This document shows positions 35,801 through 46,357 of a stretch of 64,000 nucleotides of DNA, in pieces. Under the pieces are notes generated by a model, which saw only the letters and a program-made list of their open reading frames with translations, was not told where the DNA came from and did not search any database. Position numbers and translations under genes: made by a program. Each line of letters opens with the position of its first letter. The stretch's first letter is position 1. Source of the DNA: Artemisia argyi (taxonomy: Eukaryota > Streptophyta > Magnoliopsida > Asterales > Asteraceae); contig CM060704.1 in NCBI GenBank assembly GCA_030686995.1, positions 173,287,718 through 173,351,717 on the forward strand, written 5' to 3'.

Positions 35801-36973
35801 AAAGAAAAACAAAGAAAAACCAAATTTAAAAATAGTGATAGCTTCTATTTAATAAGATTTATCTATTTAAATTTTCTTTCAGCTTATTATTAAGCACTTT
35901 TTCATTTTTATATTTTTCTTAATTTTATTTTGTATTAAAGTATTTTTAGTAATTTTTCTAGATTTTTCTCTTTTAATTTAGTATTTATTATAATTAATAT
36001 TAGTTTAATTAATAATTAAGTAATATTAGTTAATTAAATAGTTTTATTAATTTTTATTTAACAACAGTACCTTTTTATATTTTTCTTAAATTTTATAAAT
36101 CATAAACTATTTTTAGAAAATAGTTTCTTAATTTCCACTGTTCATTTTCTATTTTTCTTAATTAATTTAATTTAAATAGTTTTTAATTAATAAATAAGTA
36201 AATATTTTGTAAAATGGTTTAAAAATAGTTTTTATAAACTTTTTATAATTTTTTAGGATTCCTGAGATGGTTAATTAGTTTTATAAATTTTCTCATAATT
36301 TTCTAAGTCATTTTGCTATTTTTAGTAAATTAAATTAGTTTAATTAGTTTAATTAATTAATATTAAATCCGCAAAAAGACAAAAAATATAATTTTAATTT
36401 CTAAATTTGTTTTAAGTCATTTTAGAGTTTTAAAAATTAAATTTGCAATTTTCTAGTTTAATTTTGTATTATAAAGCTTTTTAATATAAGTTAAATAGTT
36501 TTAATTAAATAATTAAATAGTTTTTATTTAAATAATTAATAATAAATAATAAAATAATCAAAAAAATATTTTTCTTTTAATTTTTTTTAATATTAAGTTT
36601 ATAAAAGTTTCATTTTCACCCCTGTAGTTGTAAATTGTTTAAATCTCACCTTTTCCTCTGTCTGTAAACGTATGATTATTAATTTGTTTACGTTTATACA
36701 TATATGTTTCTTGTAATTGTAATACTGTTTCATTATCTTAATTTCAAGCAATCAGTAGTGTAAATCAAATCTAAATCATCTTTTGTTACTGTCCTCAGTA
36801 TCACTCATTCCTATAAACGTTTCAAAACACCATTTCAATCTCGTCGGGACATAACGACCCGGGAATACTCTGTACTATCCACGGAGATTGGATCTAAGCT
36901 GTTTGACCTTGTTGACCAATTCATTTGGTTAATCTAGGTTGACTGTTTAGGCTCAATCTGTATTCAGACTACA
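32876..36973 (+). mobile_element. Possible 4.1-kb LTR-like block
   Basis: The first part (32,940-33,410) iterates phrases like TAGTCCCT...ACTTT...CAAA about every 60-70 bp. Then comes a C-rich stretch, a TATA box (CACTATAAAATGGAG, 33,841) with a purine-rich leader, AATCAATAAAAATTCC poly-A signals near 33,995, and 3 kb of AT-rich non-coding sequence ending near CGACCCGGGAATACTC. This resembles U3-R-U5 of a large plant LTR. Tentative ends TGTTTCAG...GACTACA with flanks TTATA/TTATG are only a 4-of-5 match. It could also be a decayed internal region. Confidence 0.4.
33841..33860 (+). promoter_or_regulatory. TATA-box promoter of the LTR-like block
   Basis: CACTATAAAATGGAGAGGAA matches the plant TATA consensus and is followed by a purine-rich putative leader. 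No ORF follows, so it would drive a non-coding transcript. Confidence 0.45.
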
Positions 36974-37543
36974 TTATGATGCACAGTAAACTCAAAACTC
37001 ATTAAGAGCATCTTCTATAAGAGATTCATGAATAGGTTTAACAAACTTAAAAAAGTTATATCTTGCTTCAACCGTAATCAACCGTAATGAGAAACCCTTG
37101 GACCTCTTCATAAACTCAACACAATTAATGCATGTGTAATGTGCAACATTTATAAAATCGTAACACATTTTTATCATAGTGAGAAAATGTTTATAAACTC
37201 AAAAGATTTACTATTGATATGTGATAGACATAGAACAGTTATAAAACTTTGTAAATTTTAACTATAATGGATGCACTAACATTTTCATTTTATTTATTAA
37301 ATCATCCATAGAATCTTAACCTTTAATGCCTATCATATATGAACAAAGTTAATTTCCTTCCAATGTTCTTCTTACTACCCTAATAATCATTAGAAGTTTA
37401 GAACATCTAAGTGCACTATTATGATAGAAATTATATACAACCAACTTAATTTGGTTACTTATAATGATTTTAAACGATTGATAAAAAGAGTATTACACAT
37501 GATTCCAAGATTTTAAGCTAAAGAGATAGTAACGAACGATGCA

Positions 37544-37653
37544 AAAACTTTATGGTGGACAAATTTGAAATTTAGCGGAAATATTTTTCTTGATTCATGG
37601 CCCTTAAAAAAGATCGATGGACCCCAATATGATTTTGTCCACCATAAAGTTTT
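37544..37653. repeat. Perfect 20-bp inverted repeat
   Basis: AAAACTTTATGGTGGACAAA at 37,544-37,563 is exactly complementary to 37,634-37,653, with a 70-bp loop that pairs little. It could be a MITE relic or form a stem-loop transcript. Confidence 0.85.
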
Positions 37654-37871
37654 CTTAATAGAATCCTATATTTTGGTGTCGACAAAATTGGATGCCGTGC
37701 CTTTATCAGTTTATCACAATTGATGTGATGTTTGGGTCATGATTCACAACACGCATTTTCAAGCGTTTTAGAATAACTAGCGGCAAGCAACTAGAATTTT
37801 ATATGGAAAGCTTGTTTGGCAACAAGCAATCAATATTTGTATTTTATATAACTATTGTTATTCAAAATGTT

Positions 37872-38091
37872 CAGAGCCGTCTCATGGATTTCGATGGTCC
37901 CGTGCCACACCACAAAGAGGCCCTTAAAAACACATACAAAATAATCATATATCACTAGTGCGTGAACTAATTAAACTCAAGCCTCATGTTGTGTATATAC
38001 ATATATATTAAAGTGCATAGAATTTTGTGGCCCTCGTTAAGCGGTGGCCATGTGCAATGGCACCTCTTGCACTCCCTTAAAGCCGGCCCTG
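37872..38091. mobile_element. hAT MITE, perfect 8-bp TSD
   Basis: Ends CAGAGCCGTCTC and GCCGGCCCTG are partly complementary (CAGRGCCG). AAAATGTT occurs at 37,864-37,871 and 38,092-38,099. 220 bp, no ORF. Confidence 0.82.
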
Positions 38092-38187
38092 AAAATGTTT
38101 TATGATTAAGTATTAAAATCTTGTTGCTAGTATTATGCTTATTAAATTACAGATATTTTCAAATTTGTGTAATCAGATTTTAAATTT

Positions 38188-38340
38188 AGGGGTTTTTGCA
38201 TATATATCCTTTCGAAAATGCATAATTGCATATATATCCAAAGCATGCATAAAAACCATTGTATTATGTGCATCAAAAACTTGTACAAAAGATATATATG
38301 CAATTATTCATTTTGATAGGGATATATATGCAATCCTGCC
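38188..38340. mobile_element. Short MITE, 8-bp TSD
   Basis: TTAAATTT flanks both sides (38,180-38,187 and 38,341-38,348). Inverted TTGCATATATATCC / GGATATATATGCAA lie just inside, and TGCATAATTGCATATATATCC repeats internally. Superfamily uncertain. Confidence 0.7.
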
Positions 38341-38560
38341 TTAAATTTCTTGTGTATACGTTGTTTTACACTTTATAATTAAATTTCCTGCCAATTATCA
38401 AACGCTTTTATTAAGCAAAAAGCTACTGCTACTTCTAATTGGTACCACTTACTGCTTACTACTATTGCTAACTGCTACGTTCTGTCAAATACACTATCTC
38501 TAAAATTTCAAAATTCAATTCAATGGTAACAATAACTCCAATCTCGCACTGATTTATTTG

Positions 38561-38858
38561 GGGTTAATATACAAATATATTACTAAATTTTTCAAAAAAG
38601 TTCGCCTAAGATACTGAACTTTCATTTTGTTCACATGGATTACCGAACTTATAGAAAGCATTTTTTAGTGTTGATAGTTGTGACTTAATCATATATTTTT
38701 GGATATGTTAAGTAACATAAAAGTCGTATTTTTACAAGTTCAGTGTTTTTTATAAATATTTTTTATAAGTTCAGTGACCTGAATTGTCGTGTTTTATAAG
38801 TTCAGTAACTTACGCAAACTTTTTTGAAAAATTTAGTAACATATTTGTATATTAACCC
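38561..38858. mobile_element. Mutator-type MITE, 10-bp TSD
   Basis: Long inverted ends GGGTTAATATACAAATAT / ATTTGTATATTAACCC continue with ACTAAATTTTTCAAAAAAG and its complement. GATTTATTTG flanks at 38,551-38,560 and 38,859-38,868. The interior repeats TATAAGTTCAGT. Confidence 0.87.
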
Positions 38859-38868
38859 GATTTATTTG

Positions 38869-40700
38869 GTATTAATACAAATAATTACAAAACTCATGCC
38901 CTCTTTGAGTATATATTTGAGAAGTTTTGTATTCATACAAATAATTCCAAAACCTCTGCCAGTGTGCGTGTTATTTTGAAAACATGTACATTGTTTTTCA
39001 TGCTCGAGCCTAAAATGTTGACAATGTATTTCTTTAAATATGATAGAAGTTACAATCAAGCGCTAAGTTATTATCCAATCTCAAACTTTAAACCAACCAT
39101 TTCGAAAAGACAAATAAATTACCTTAAACTTTAAAATAACCGCTTAGAAGTGATAAATGTAATTCAATTTGAATTCGATTCTGTTTGGTTTTCGGTTGTA
39201 TCCAAAAAAGAAAAGAAAATAAAAAAATCTAACCGAACCGAATAACACTACTACTTAAACATCTTTACATCTGATCCAACTAGTGGGCCAAATAGAACAA
39301 ACTCAACGTGTGATGGAAATGGGCTGCCTTCAGTTAATGGGTCGATATAACCCAGACCATAACATAGGGGGTGTGATTGTTTAATCTTTAATTCTTTATT
39401 GAACTTGTGAAAATCTATTTTTTGGTCAGCTAATCAACTTGAGTTTATAAACTTAAGTCATATACTTAAGTTGATAAGCTCATAAGCAGGGGGGACGGAA
39501 CTTAGTGGGGACCGGGAGGGGTGGTGGCCCCCCAAAAATTTTAGCCACAAATACATTTTTAACCTTTACACTTTGTAGTGGTAGACATTATTAGTACGAA
39601 TGTTAAATAAAAATGTAAATTGACCCCCTAAAACAAATACGTTACAGTTTGGCCCATCGAGTTAAACTTGTCAAGTTCTGTATACGCTCATAAGTTATAG
39701 AATTTGAGCTTATTAGCTTTTCAAAAGTTAAATAACTAATAAGTAAGCTAATAAGCTAGACAAAACACGGAAAATGTCCTACTCGTAAATCCTCGCTAAA
39801 AAACCTTTTAGTAATGATACATTCGATAATACTGTAAACTTTAGGTGTTCAAACAATCCAAAAACCAATCTACAGCTCAATTTGAAAGAATGGCTTGGTG
39901 TCTATGTTTTGTGTTAATACGACCAAAACCAACTCGTAATTAAAATATTGACAAGCATAGAATTCAAGCTAGAATGTATATAACCGCTAAACTCTGCGAG
40001 TTCATATCAATCTCGTATACAATATTAGGCCGACCCAAAACCGAGCCATGCCCTTTTGAGTAAAAGAATTCCACTAGTTAAATCTTTTTCTCTATTTCTA
40101 GTATCTTGTACGAGAGTACAGTTTCATGATTAATGTAGTAGCTAAGTATGATCTGCATAAATAAAGAGCTATACATAATAACTACTCGTAATAAGATTCA
40201 AATGAAGAATGACTAAACGAGTAACTTTGCATAAATTTAAGAAAGAAGTCAGTTGACAGGTTGTTCATGATGATCTGGTCTTGTGGTCTTTAATCATATA
40301 ATCCCTTCACATTCCCATGTCAACTAGAAATTCGACCATTTCCTGTACATCATGACCCATTTTGTGCATTAGAGGTGGGCAAGTGGCTCTTTCGACCCAT
40401 TTTTTAATAGAAGAATACTGTGACTTACAGAAAGAGGAATCTACTGTGGAAAACGTCTGCTTGTGCCTAGTAAGCTTTCATACGTAGCATTCCATCTTCA
40501 AAAGTTTGATGGCATTAGTCATTATCGAAAGGAAAAAAAAATCGTCAAAAAAAAGCCTGAAAATCAAGAGATGTTGCAAGCTGTAACCTTAAAATGGGTT
40601 CATGAGGTTTTTGTTTGTCGGTCTTTCTATTTTCAACCCATTGTAGCCTTTTTTGGTTCCATAAAAGCAAACCTGCTTAAAAATGCAATATTAAACTGCA
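38869..40700. other. Intergenic DNA, nothing firm
   Basis: AT-rich, with foldback-like CTAATAAGCT and TTATTAGCTTTTC pieces around 39,365-39,780 that may be an old MITE. An 82-codon frame at 40,463-40,711 has no recognisable domain. Confidence 0.45.
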
Positions 40701-40857
40701 ATCATTTCTGACATTAGAAGGTGACTTTGACCTTTTGCAGTCAAACATGAGCTTACATCTGTTAGAGCAAGTACATATCCTAAGAAACTAATGCAAGGAT
40801 ATACGAGTAAGATATAGGCGCTAAAATCGTCAGGAAATTCATATCCTGCAATATATT

Positions 40858-40890
<33 letters not shown>

Positions 40891-40937
40891 CACTAAGTTT
40901 GACCTCAAAAGTCAAAGAAGTCTAAAACTTGCCATGG

Positions 40938-41192
40938 TTAACAAATTCGGACTGAATACCACGTGCTAAATTGTTGAGACAGTAAAAATGATGAGATTTT
41001 TTGAGACTGAATCGTACTAAAATCAATATCACAAGTGCTTGTGCTCCGAAAACTATTTGACAGGCTGGATTTCATCACGGTTTGACCTTGTATTCTAAGA
41101 CCATTTGATGGCTCATCGACAAAAGTAAATGTGCTGATATGGAACAGCAACCACTGCTCTGTTTGTAAAGTAAGAAAGGTTACACACGGCAT
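40938..41192 (-). pseudogene. Possible host gene fragment, unidentified
   Basis: A minus-strand frame contains a Ser-rich stretch (SSLSNSFRSTSTCDIDFSTI then QSQKISSF) that reads like real protein rather than AT noise. It has a possible acceptor before it (CTTTACAAACAG). About 30 T residues on this strand follow the frame near 40,890. I recognise no family. It could be one exon of a gene relic or chance. Confidence 0.2.
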
Positions 41193-41199
41193 GAAATGA

Positions 41200-43930
41200 A
41201 TAATTGGTTAACTATAGGCTTCACTTACACTTGTTATCTATAGGCTTCACAACAATTAGTTAACTATAGGCTTCCAGAATGCCTCAAATTTTGACTAAAA
41301 CAATCAAAAAATAAGTAAATTTTGACTAAAACAAAAATGTGTGCAAGTAAATGCATATATACTAATCCCGTATGAAACGCAAAAAGCTTAATCACAGCAA
41401 ACACTAAATTAGACCATAGGAAAGCAAAAGTTCAATTATAGGAGTAATGGTGTGACATGAAGCATCCCCGATACATGTAACTGTTTCCATCAAGTTTCTA
41501 ATTCATACCGCCCTTAATTAAGTAGTTGGCTCCATTGTTAGGCACTCCTTCCGCTTACATATACAGATGCATATGCGTGTTAAGTGTATAGATATAATAC
41601 ATGTATATCCCTTTTGCCCGTGTGTTCAAATACCACTTAATATAGCGAACTCTATGCGAGAACAAAAAAAAAAAAGACTATCATCTAGTGACAGACCAAA
41701 TACATTTAACATAACATAATTTTGCTCATGAAAATATGAAAGATTAGTGTTTTTAGTAAAGTACTTAAATTTGTATGATAATTATATCTTTCTAAATGAG
41801 AACATTCAGTTTAACTAGCTTTATAGTCGTACAAACCATTTATTGATAGCTAAGTTCACGAGGAGAAAATGTTTCCGTTCGAGTAGAAAAAAGAAGAAGC
41901 AAACCGAGCAAATCATAGACGGAACTTGCGTAAATTTAGTGAGAGGGCTGAATGATATATTGGTAGAGCCAAACTTTTATTTTTTATTTTTTCTTTTATA
42001 AATTGTATCAAATATGTGTTAGCTGTATATTTCGATTGATTGCTAAAGGATAAGCTTGATTAGTAGGCGCTTAGTTGTACATTAAAGATGATTAGCTAGA
42101 GTTTAGAGGATGATTAGCAATTTACCCTAAATAGATCATGGATAGTCATTATTTATATCGTGTATATTTGTATGTATCATTCATCAAGATAAAGTTTTTC
42201 GGTAAATCTAAATGGAACTCAAAGGCTTTTTTTTTTTTTTTTTTTTTTTTTTCTTTTCTTTTTTTTCTAATTTTATTTTAGCGGCTGCCACCCTATCATT
42301 TTTTGTTGCCATGCTAAAAAAATTAGTTTATGATTTTTCTTAATAAATGGGCAAAAGGCAAAAATTAAATATACTAACATCTAACATGCCACTTTTTGCT
42401 TTATTGATTTGTATGCATTGTACTTTTAAGTTCCGTCCATACAAGCAATGTAGCGAGTCACTAATATTTAGTCGCAAGTCTAAAGTTGCAAAGTATATTA
42501 GCACTCTCGACAGTCGATTTGGTTAACTCGATCTCTCACTTCCTTAGTATTTTTTCCAAACTCGTGGACAAAGTTATAGAGGCCATTAAGCCCAATTGAC
42601 ATCTAGTCTAGCCCAGTTGATAGATGGTTTGTTTTAAAATAGTCAAAAGAAAACGAAATGAGTTTCATTTGGATAAAGTCCTATACAAACAACATGAGTT
42701 TCGTTTCCTAACAAGTAACAAGAAGAAAGTTAAAACTTTGGTCAAGATAAGTGACTTTTGTAGTTGTTGAATAGGCAGCCATTTTAACAAAAATTGACAT
42801 GATATATTTGTTTTATTGGAAGTCAATTTCTTATTTTGTATCTTGAGAGGTTTTCACTAAAAATATCAATTAGTTTCTTTAAAAATAAATAGAAGTAAAT
42901 TGTCATATTTGTGCTCTATAGCTTTTAAGGATGGCAAAAGGCCAAAAGGGTAAATAGTATATGCATCTTATAAATTTTTTTCCCAATTATAGACCATGTA
43001 AATCAGTGAACATTTCTAAATAAAACGGATAATCATTAAACACTTGATTAAAATATGCTTAATTTGTCTCGGCACCAAAAAGAAAATAAAAAGAAATGCA
43101 TAATTTGTCTTGTCTCCAAATGGCATTGTGATTCCAATAGAAGAAAGTAGAATATTGTGTTAAAACTTATTTTAATTGTCCATAGTGATATGACAAAAAA
43201 ATAATTGAGATCACGTGAAGATATAACTATTATTTCTTACGAGCATATCTTAATGGTAAAACTAACTCCAATTTGATACATATTTGTGGAATAACAGTGT
43301 ACATCTTAAAACATAATCATACATGTAAAGTACAAAAAATATAAAATAATTGAGAAACTTAAAAATATGACTATTTTCGTGTCTACTATTCGGTTCACTT
43401 TTTTCCTTATACTTGGTTCCGGCTGGTCCGGGCAGGATCGGTCTCATGCCAAACCGGCCAATATGCTTTGCTGACGAATTGAACCGGACCGGATCAACAT
43501 GAACCTAGATCGAACATTTCAGTCCCGTCCTTGATCTGATGTTTTGAGTCAAATTGGCTTTTGATCCGATTTGATTTTTATCGCCAAAGATATGTAATCT
43601 AAAAATTGTATGTTTGGCGCAATAGGCTGAAGTTATGCTTATATTATAAGGCGAAAACTGGAGCGAATTAGTTGGAACTCAAGCTTATTAATATAAAATC
43701 AAATAAAAATACATCACATTAAATTAAAATATATTTGGCGGCTTTTGCTTGATAATCAATTATATTTTGAAATGTATTTAAGTAATTTAACTAGATATAA
43801 ACCATCATAAGCTCTTTTCAATGAGCTTTAACTTATAGACATTTATAGCTTATATAAGCCTTCATAAACTCGCATAACAAATAAAAACTTATTTTATAAA
43901 TCAGCTTATTATAAAAAAATTTATAAATTA
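41200..43930. other. Intergenic DNA with A/T tracts
   Basis: Contains a 30-bp T-tract at 42,228-42,252 and a short GGTTCCGGCTGGTCCGGGC-type GC patch at 43,415-43,500 resembling the interior of the hAT MITEs. A GTGTTCAAATACCAC B-box-like site with an A-run near 41,650-41,670 may be a SINE tail. No gene seen. Confidence 0.45.
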
Positions 43931-44123
43931 CTCTCTTCGTCCAAAATTACAAGTCTATTTTTACTTTGCACAAAGTTTAATAAATTCTCACAAACGAGTA
44001 ATTTGTCACCAATCAAATATTTTCTCTCTCTACTAAAGTATCATTTGATTGATAAGAACATAGACAAGTGTTTTGGGACAACCAAAAACAAGAAAATAGA
44101 CTTATAATTTAAGACGGATCGAG
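43931..44123. mobile_element. Stowaway (Tc1/mariner) MITE
   Basis: Ends CTCTCTTCGTCCAAAATTAC and ATTTAAGACGGATCGAG (Stowaway consensus CTCCCTCCGTCCC) are flanked by TA at 43,929-43,930 and 44,124-44,125. The inner AAGTCTATTTT / AAATAGACTT pair continues the hairpin. It lies about 300 bp upstream of the probable start of OGDH transcription. Confidence 0.88.
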
Positions 44124-44199
44124 TAATTGTTTTACAAGCCGACTTATTTTAAAAGTTTAATTCAAACACGAGCGAAACAAAAATATTGGATTAAAAAAA

Positions 44200-44440
44200 A
44201 AAAGTAAAAAAGATAAACTAACTAGTCAAACATCCACATTCCAGAAGAAGAGAATAATCGTAGTCGCAAAAACTGTCCGTCCGTAACAAAAAAAAGTCGG
44301 TTCAAATCAAATCAAATCTCATTAGTAGTGTATTATTTTTTCAACGCAACAATAATGAATCACTAATAAAATTCCATTTCCCATTTCTAGATTTACGCGA
44401 TCAATAAAAACCGCACATCTTCCACATAATTAGGGTTCGT
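44200..44440 (+). promoter_or_regulatory. OGDH E1 promoter region
   Basis: Inferred from position: it lies between the Stowaway and the CT-rich leader. TTAGGGTT (telo-box, 44,430-44,437), common near the start of plant housekeeping genes, sits just before the CTTCCTCATCACTC leader. No strong TATA box is obvious. The start of transcription is probably about 44,400-44,440. Confidence 0.45.
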
Positions 44441-44540
44441 TCCTTCCTCATCACTCAATTCAATTATTCCTTCTATTTTTTCACCATTTAAATTGCTTAA
44501 CTGATTTCCGATACGTTAATCTAAATGCTTAATTGCGCTC
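44440..44540 (+). other. 5' UTR exon of OGDH E1
   Basis: A CT-rich leader ends at GCGCTC|GTAAGC, a good plant donor. The 5' limit is approximate. It joins 46,314 by splicing. An ATG at 44,525 opens the short uORF described separately. Confidence 0.55.
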
Positions 44541-46330
44541 GTAAGCTACAATCCTATGCTTCTGAAATGATTATTTGTATAGATCTAGTTTTTTATTTCT
44601 TAATTAACCGTTATAATGTACTGTTTGTTTGCTGTTCAAGTTAGTTAAATTATAGGTATATAATAGTGATTTTAGGTTATTCTACTGAATTACTGATTTA
44701 TGAATAGATCTAGTTTACGATTTGTGCGTTTCGCGTTATTCGTACGTGAATCTGTTTAGTTTTGATTATGTGTTGTATGTATAGGTTCTGTTATGAATAT
44801 CTAACTGTTTTGTTTTAGTTTGATAATTTTCGTCCGAAAGCCGAAGCGAAATGAATTTACATATAATTAGTTGCTAGTTAGTAGAATTAGATATAGGTGT
44901 AAAACATTACACTGATACTAGCAGCTGGTTAATTGTTTAATACGGAGTAATATTCATCCGAAAGGCGAAGTGAAAGTAATTTATATGAAATAAAATAGAC
45001 AAGTTACGGACTATTTAACTGTTTTCAGCTAGTTGAAAGTAATTCGTCGTGATTTTCTACGAAATTAAATCAGTTGAGATGAAAGTTATGTAGTATTATT
45101 TGGTTACAGTGTTATGAGAATAGTATAGTCTATTAGACTTACACAGGCGGTGGTCGGAATAGTATAGAATTTTATGTTTATATAATGATTATTCGTGTAG
45201 ATCTAACTTTTGATTTCTGTGTTGTAATTTGTTACGTGAATCTGCATAATGTGATTGTGTTGTATGTAAAGCTTTTGTAATGAATAATAGTTGTGTTAAT
45301 TTTTGCCAGTGTATAATTGATTTATAAACGATTTGATGAAGCTATGTATGTATAACCGTTGTAACGGATCGAACTGCCAGTGGCTTATGTTTGTTACAGA
45401 ATTAGTTGTAATAGTGGATATATAGATATATGACATTATAGTGTGATTGCAAGTGGGTGGTTGTTTAATAATTTTCATCCGAAAGCGAAAGTAATTTCTA
45501 TGAAATAAAATACAAGAGTGACGGACTATGATATACCTTACAGAATAGTCTAGTACTATTTGACTGTTTTAATTGATACATTGACTGATTCACTGAACTG
45601 AATTGTATGATTTGGATGATGAATCGTACGCATACATTTATTTCTGAAAGGATAAACAAGTTTGTAAGCTAGAATTTTAGGTTTATGCACTGATTATTCT
45701 TATAGATCTAATTTATGATTGTATGATTGTTTAATTAGCGATATTGGTACTTTAGTCTTAGTTTAATATGTGAAGCTTTTGTCATGAATAATAACTTGTG
45801 TTAGTTTTTGCTAGCATGTAACTGTTTTATAGTTGTAGAAGTTTGCTAGAGTGCTCGTAGATGATTTAATGAAGTCAAATGTGTATAATTGTGAATTAGT
45901 GGATTTAATTGTGCATAGCTTATGTTTGTTACATAATTACTATTAGCTAATCATAGTAGGTATAGCCTTTAAATTAAAAAGTAGATATAGTCATATGGTG
46001 ACAGCAACTAGTTAATTATTTAGTAGTAATCATCCGAAACCGAAAGTACTTCGTGTTTTTTGCTACTAATAATATAAATGACATTTCGATTAATTTTTAA
46101 TGAAAATAAATAAAATACATATCTAGATTAATGTAAGATAAGGAATTTAGGATGTTACTTACAGGATGATATTCGGTTTTATACTATTTTGATTAAGACA
46201 GTGATTCGTTTACCTATTGGATTTATATTGTATGCTTCATGAATAATTTGGATAATTGGATTGTTTATTCGATTAGCTAGGTTTTTTTCTAAGTACTGAA
46301 CTTTCTTTTGCAGTTTTAGAGATTATATAA
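44525..46330 (+). CDS. Spliced 10-codon upstream ORF in the OGDH leader
   Basis: ATG at 44,525 reads 44,525-44,540, crosses the leader intron and continues at 46,314-46,330 to TAA, giving MLNCALLEII. The stop is 27 nt before the main ATG at 46,358. In the unspliced message the frame would run into the intron. Whether it is translated depends on the start of transcription, which is not known from sequence. Confidence 0.35.
44541..46313 (+). other. 1773-bp leader intron of OGDH E1
   Basis: Donor GTAAGC at 44,541 and acceptor TTCTTTTGCAG at 46,313. T-rich with no ORF. Long first introns in plant leaders often raise expression (intron-mediated enhancement). This one contains AGATCTA followed by a T-rich stretch at 44,581, 44,706, 45,200 and 45,704, and CATCCGAAAG-type blocks at four places, evidence of internal tandem duplication. 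Confidence 0.7.
44826..46055 (+). repeat. Diverged tandem units inside the leader intron
   Basis: A block like TCATCCGAAAGCGAAAGTAA recurs near 44,829, 44,953, 45,475 and 46,029. The accompanying blocks AGATCTA and GCTTTTGTNATGAATAATA (45,271 and 45,775) keep the same order. The main period is about 500-550 bp. Clearly older than the TE duplications nearby. Confidence 0.75.
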
Positions 46331-46357
46331 GAACAGAGAATTTGATATTTGGACAAA

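Noticed and set aside
46349..46357. TTG start three codons upstream of the OGDH ATG
   Set aside because: Non-ATG starts are unlikely here, and the presequence begins naturally at ATG 46,358.
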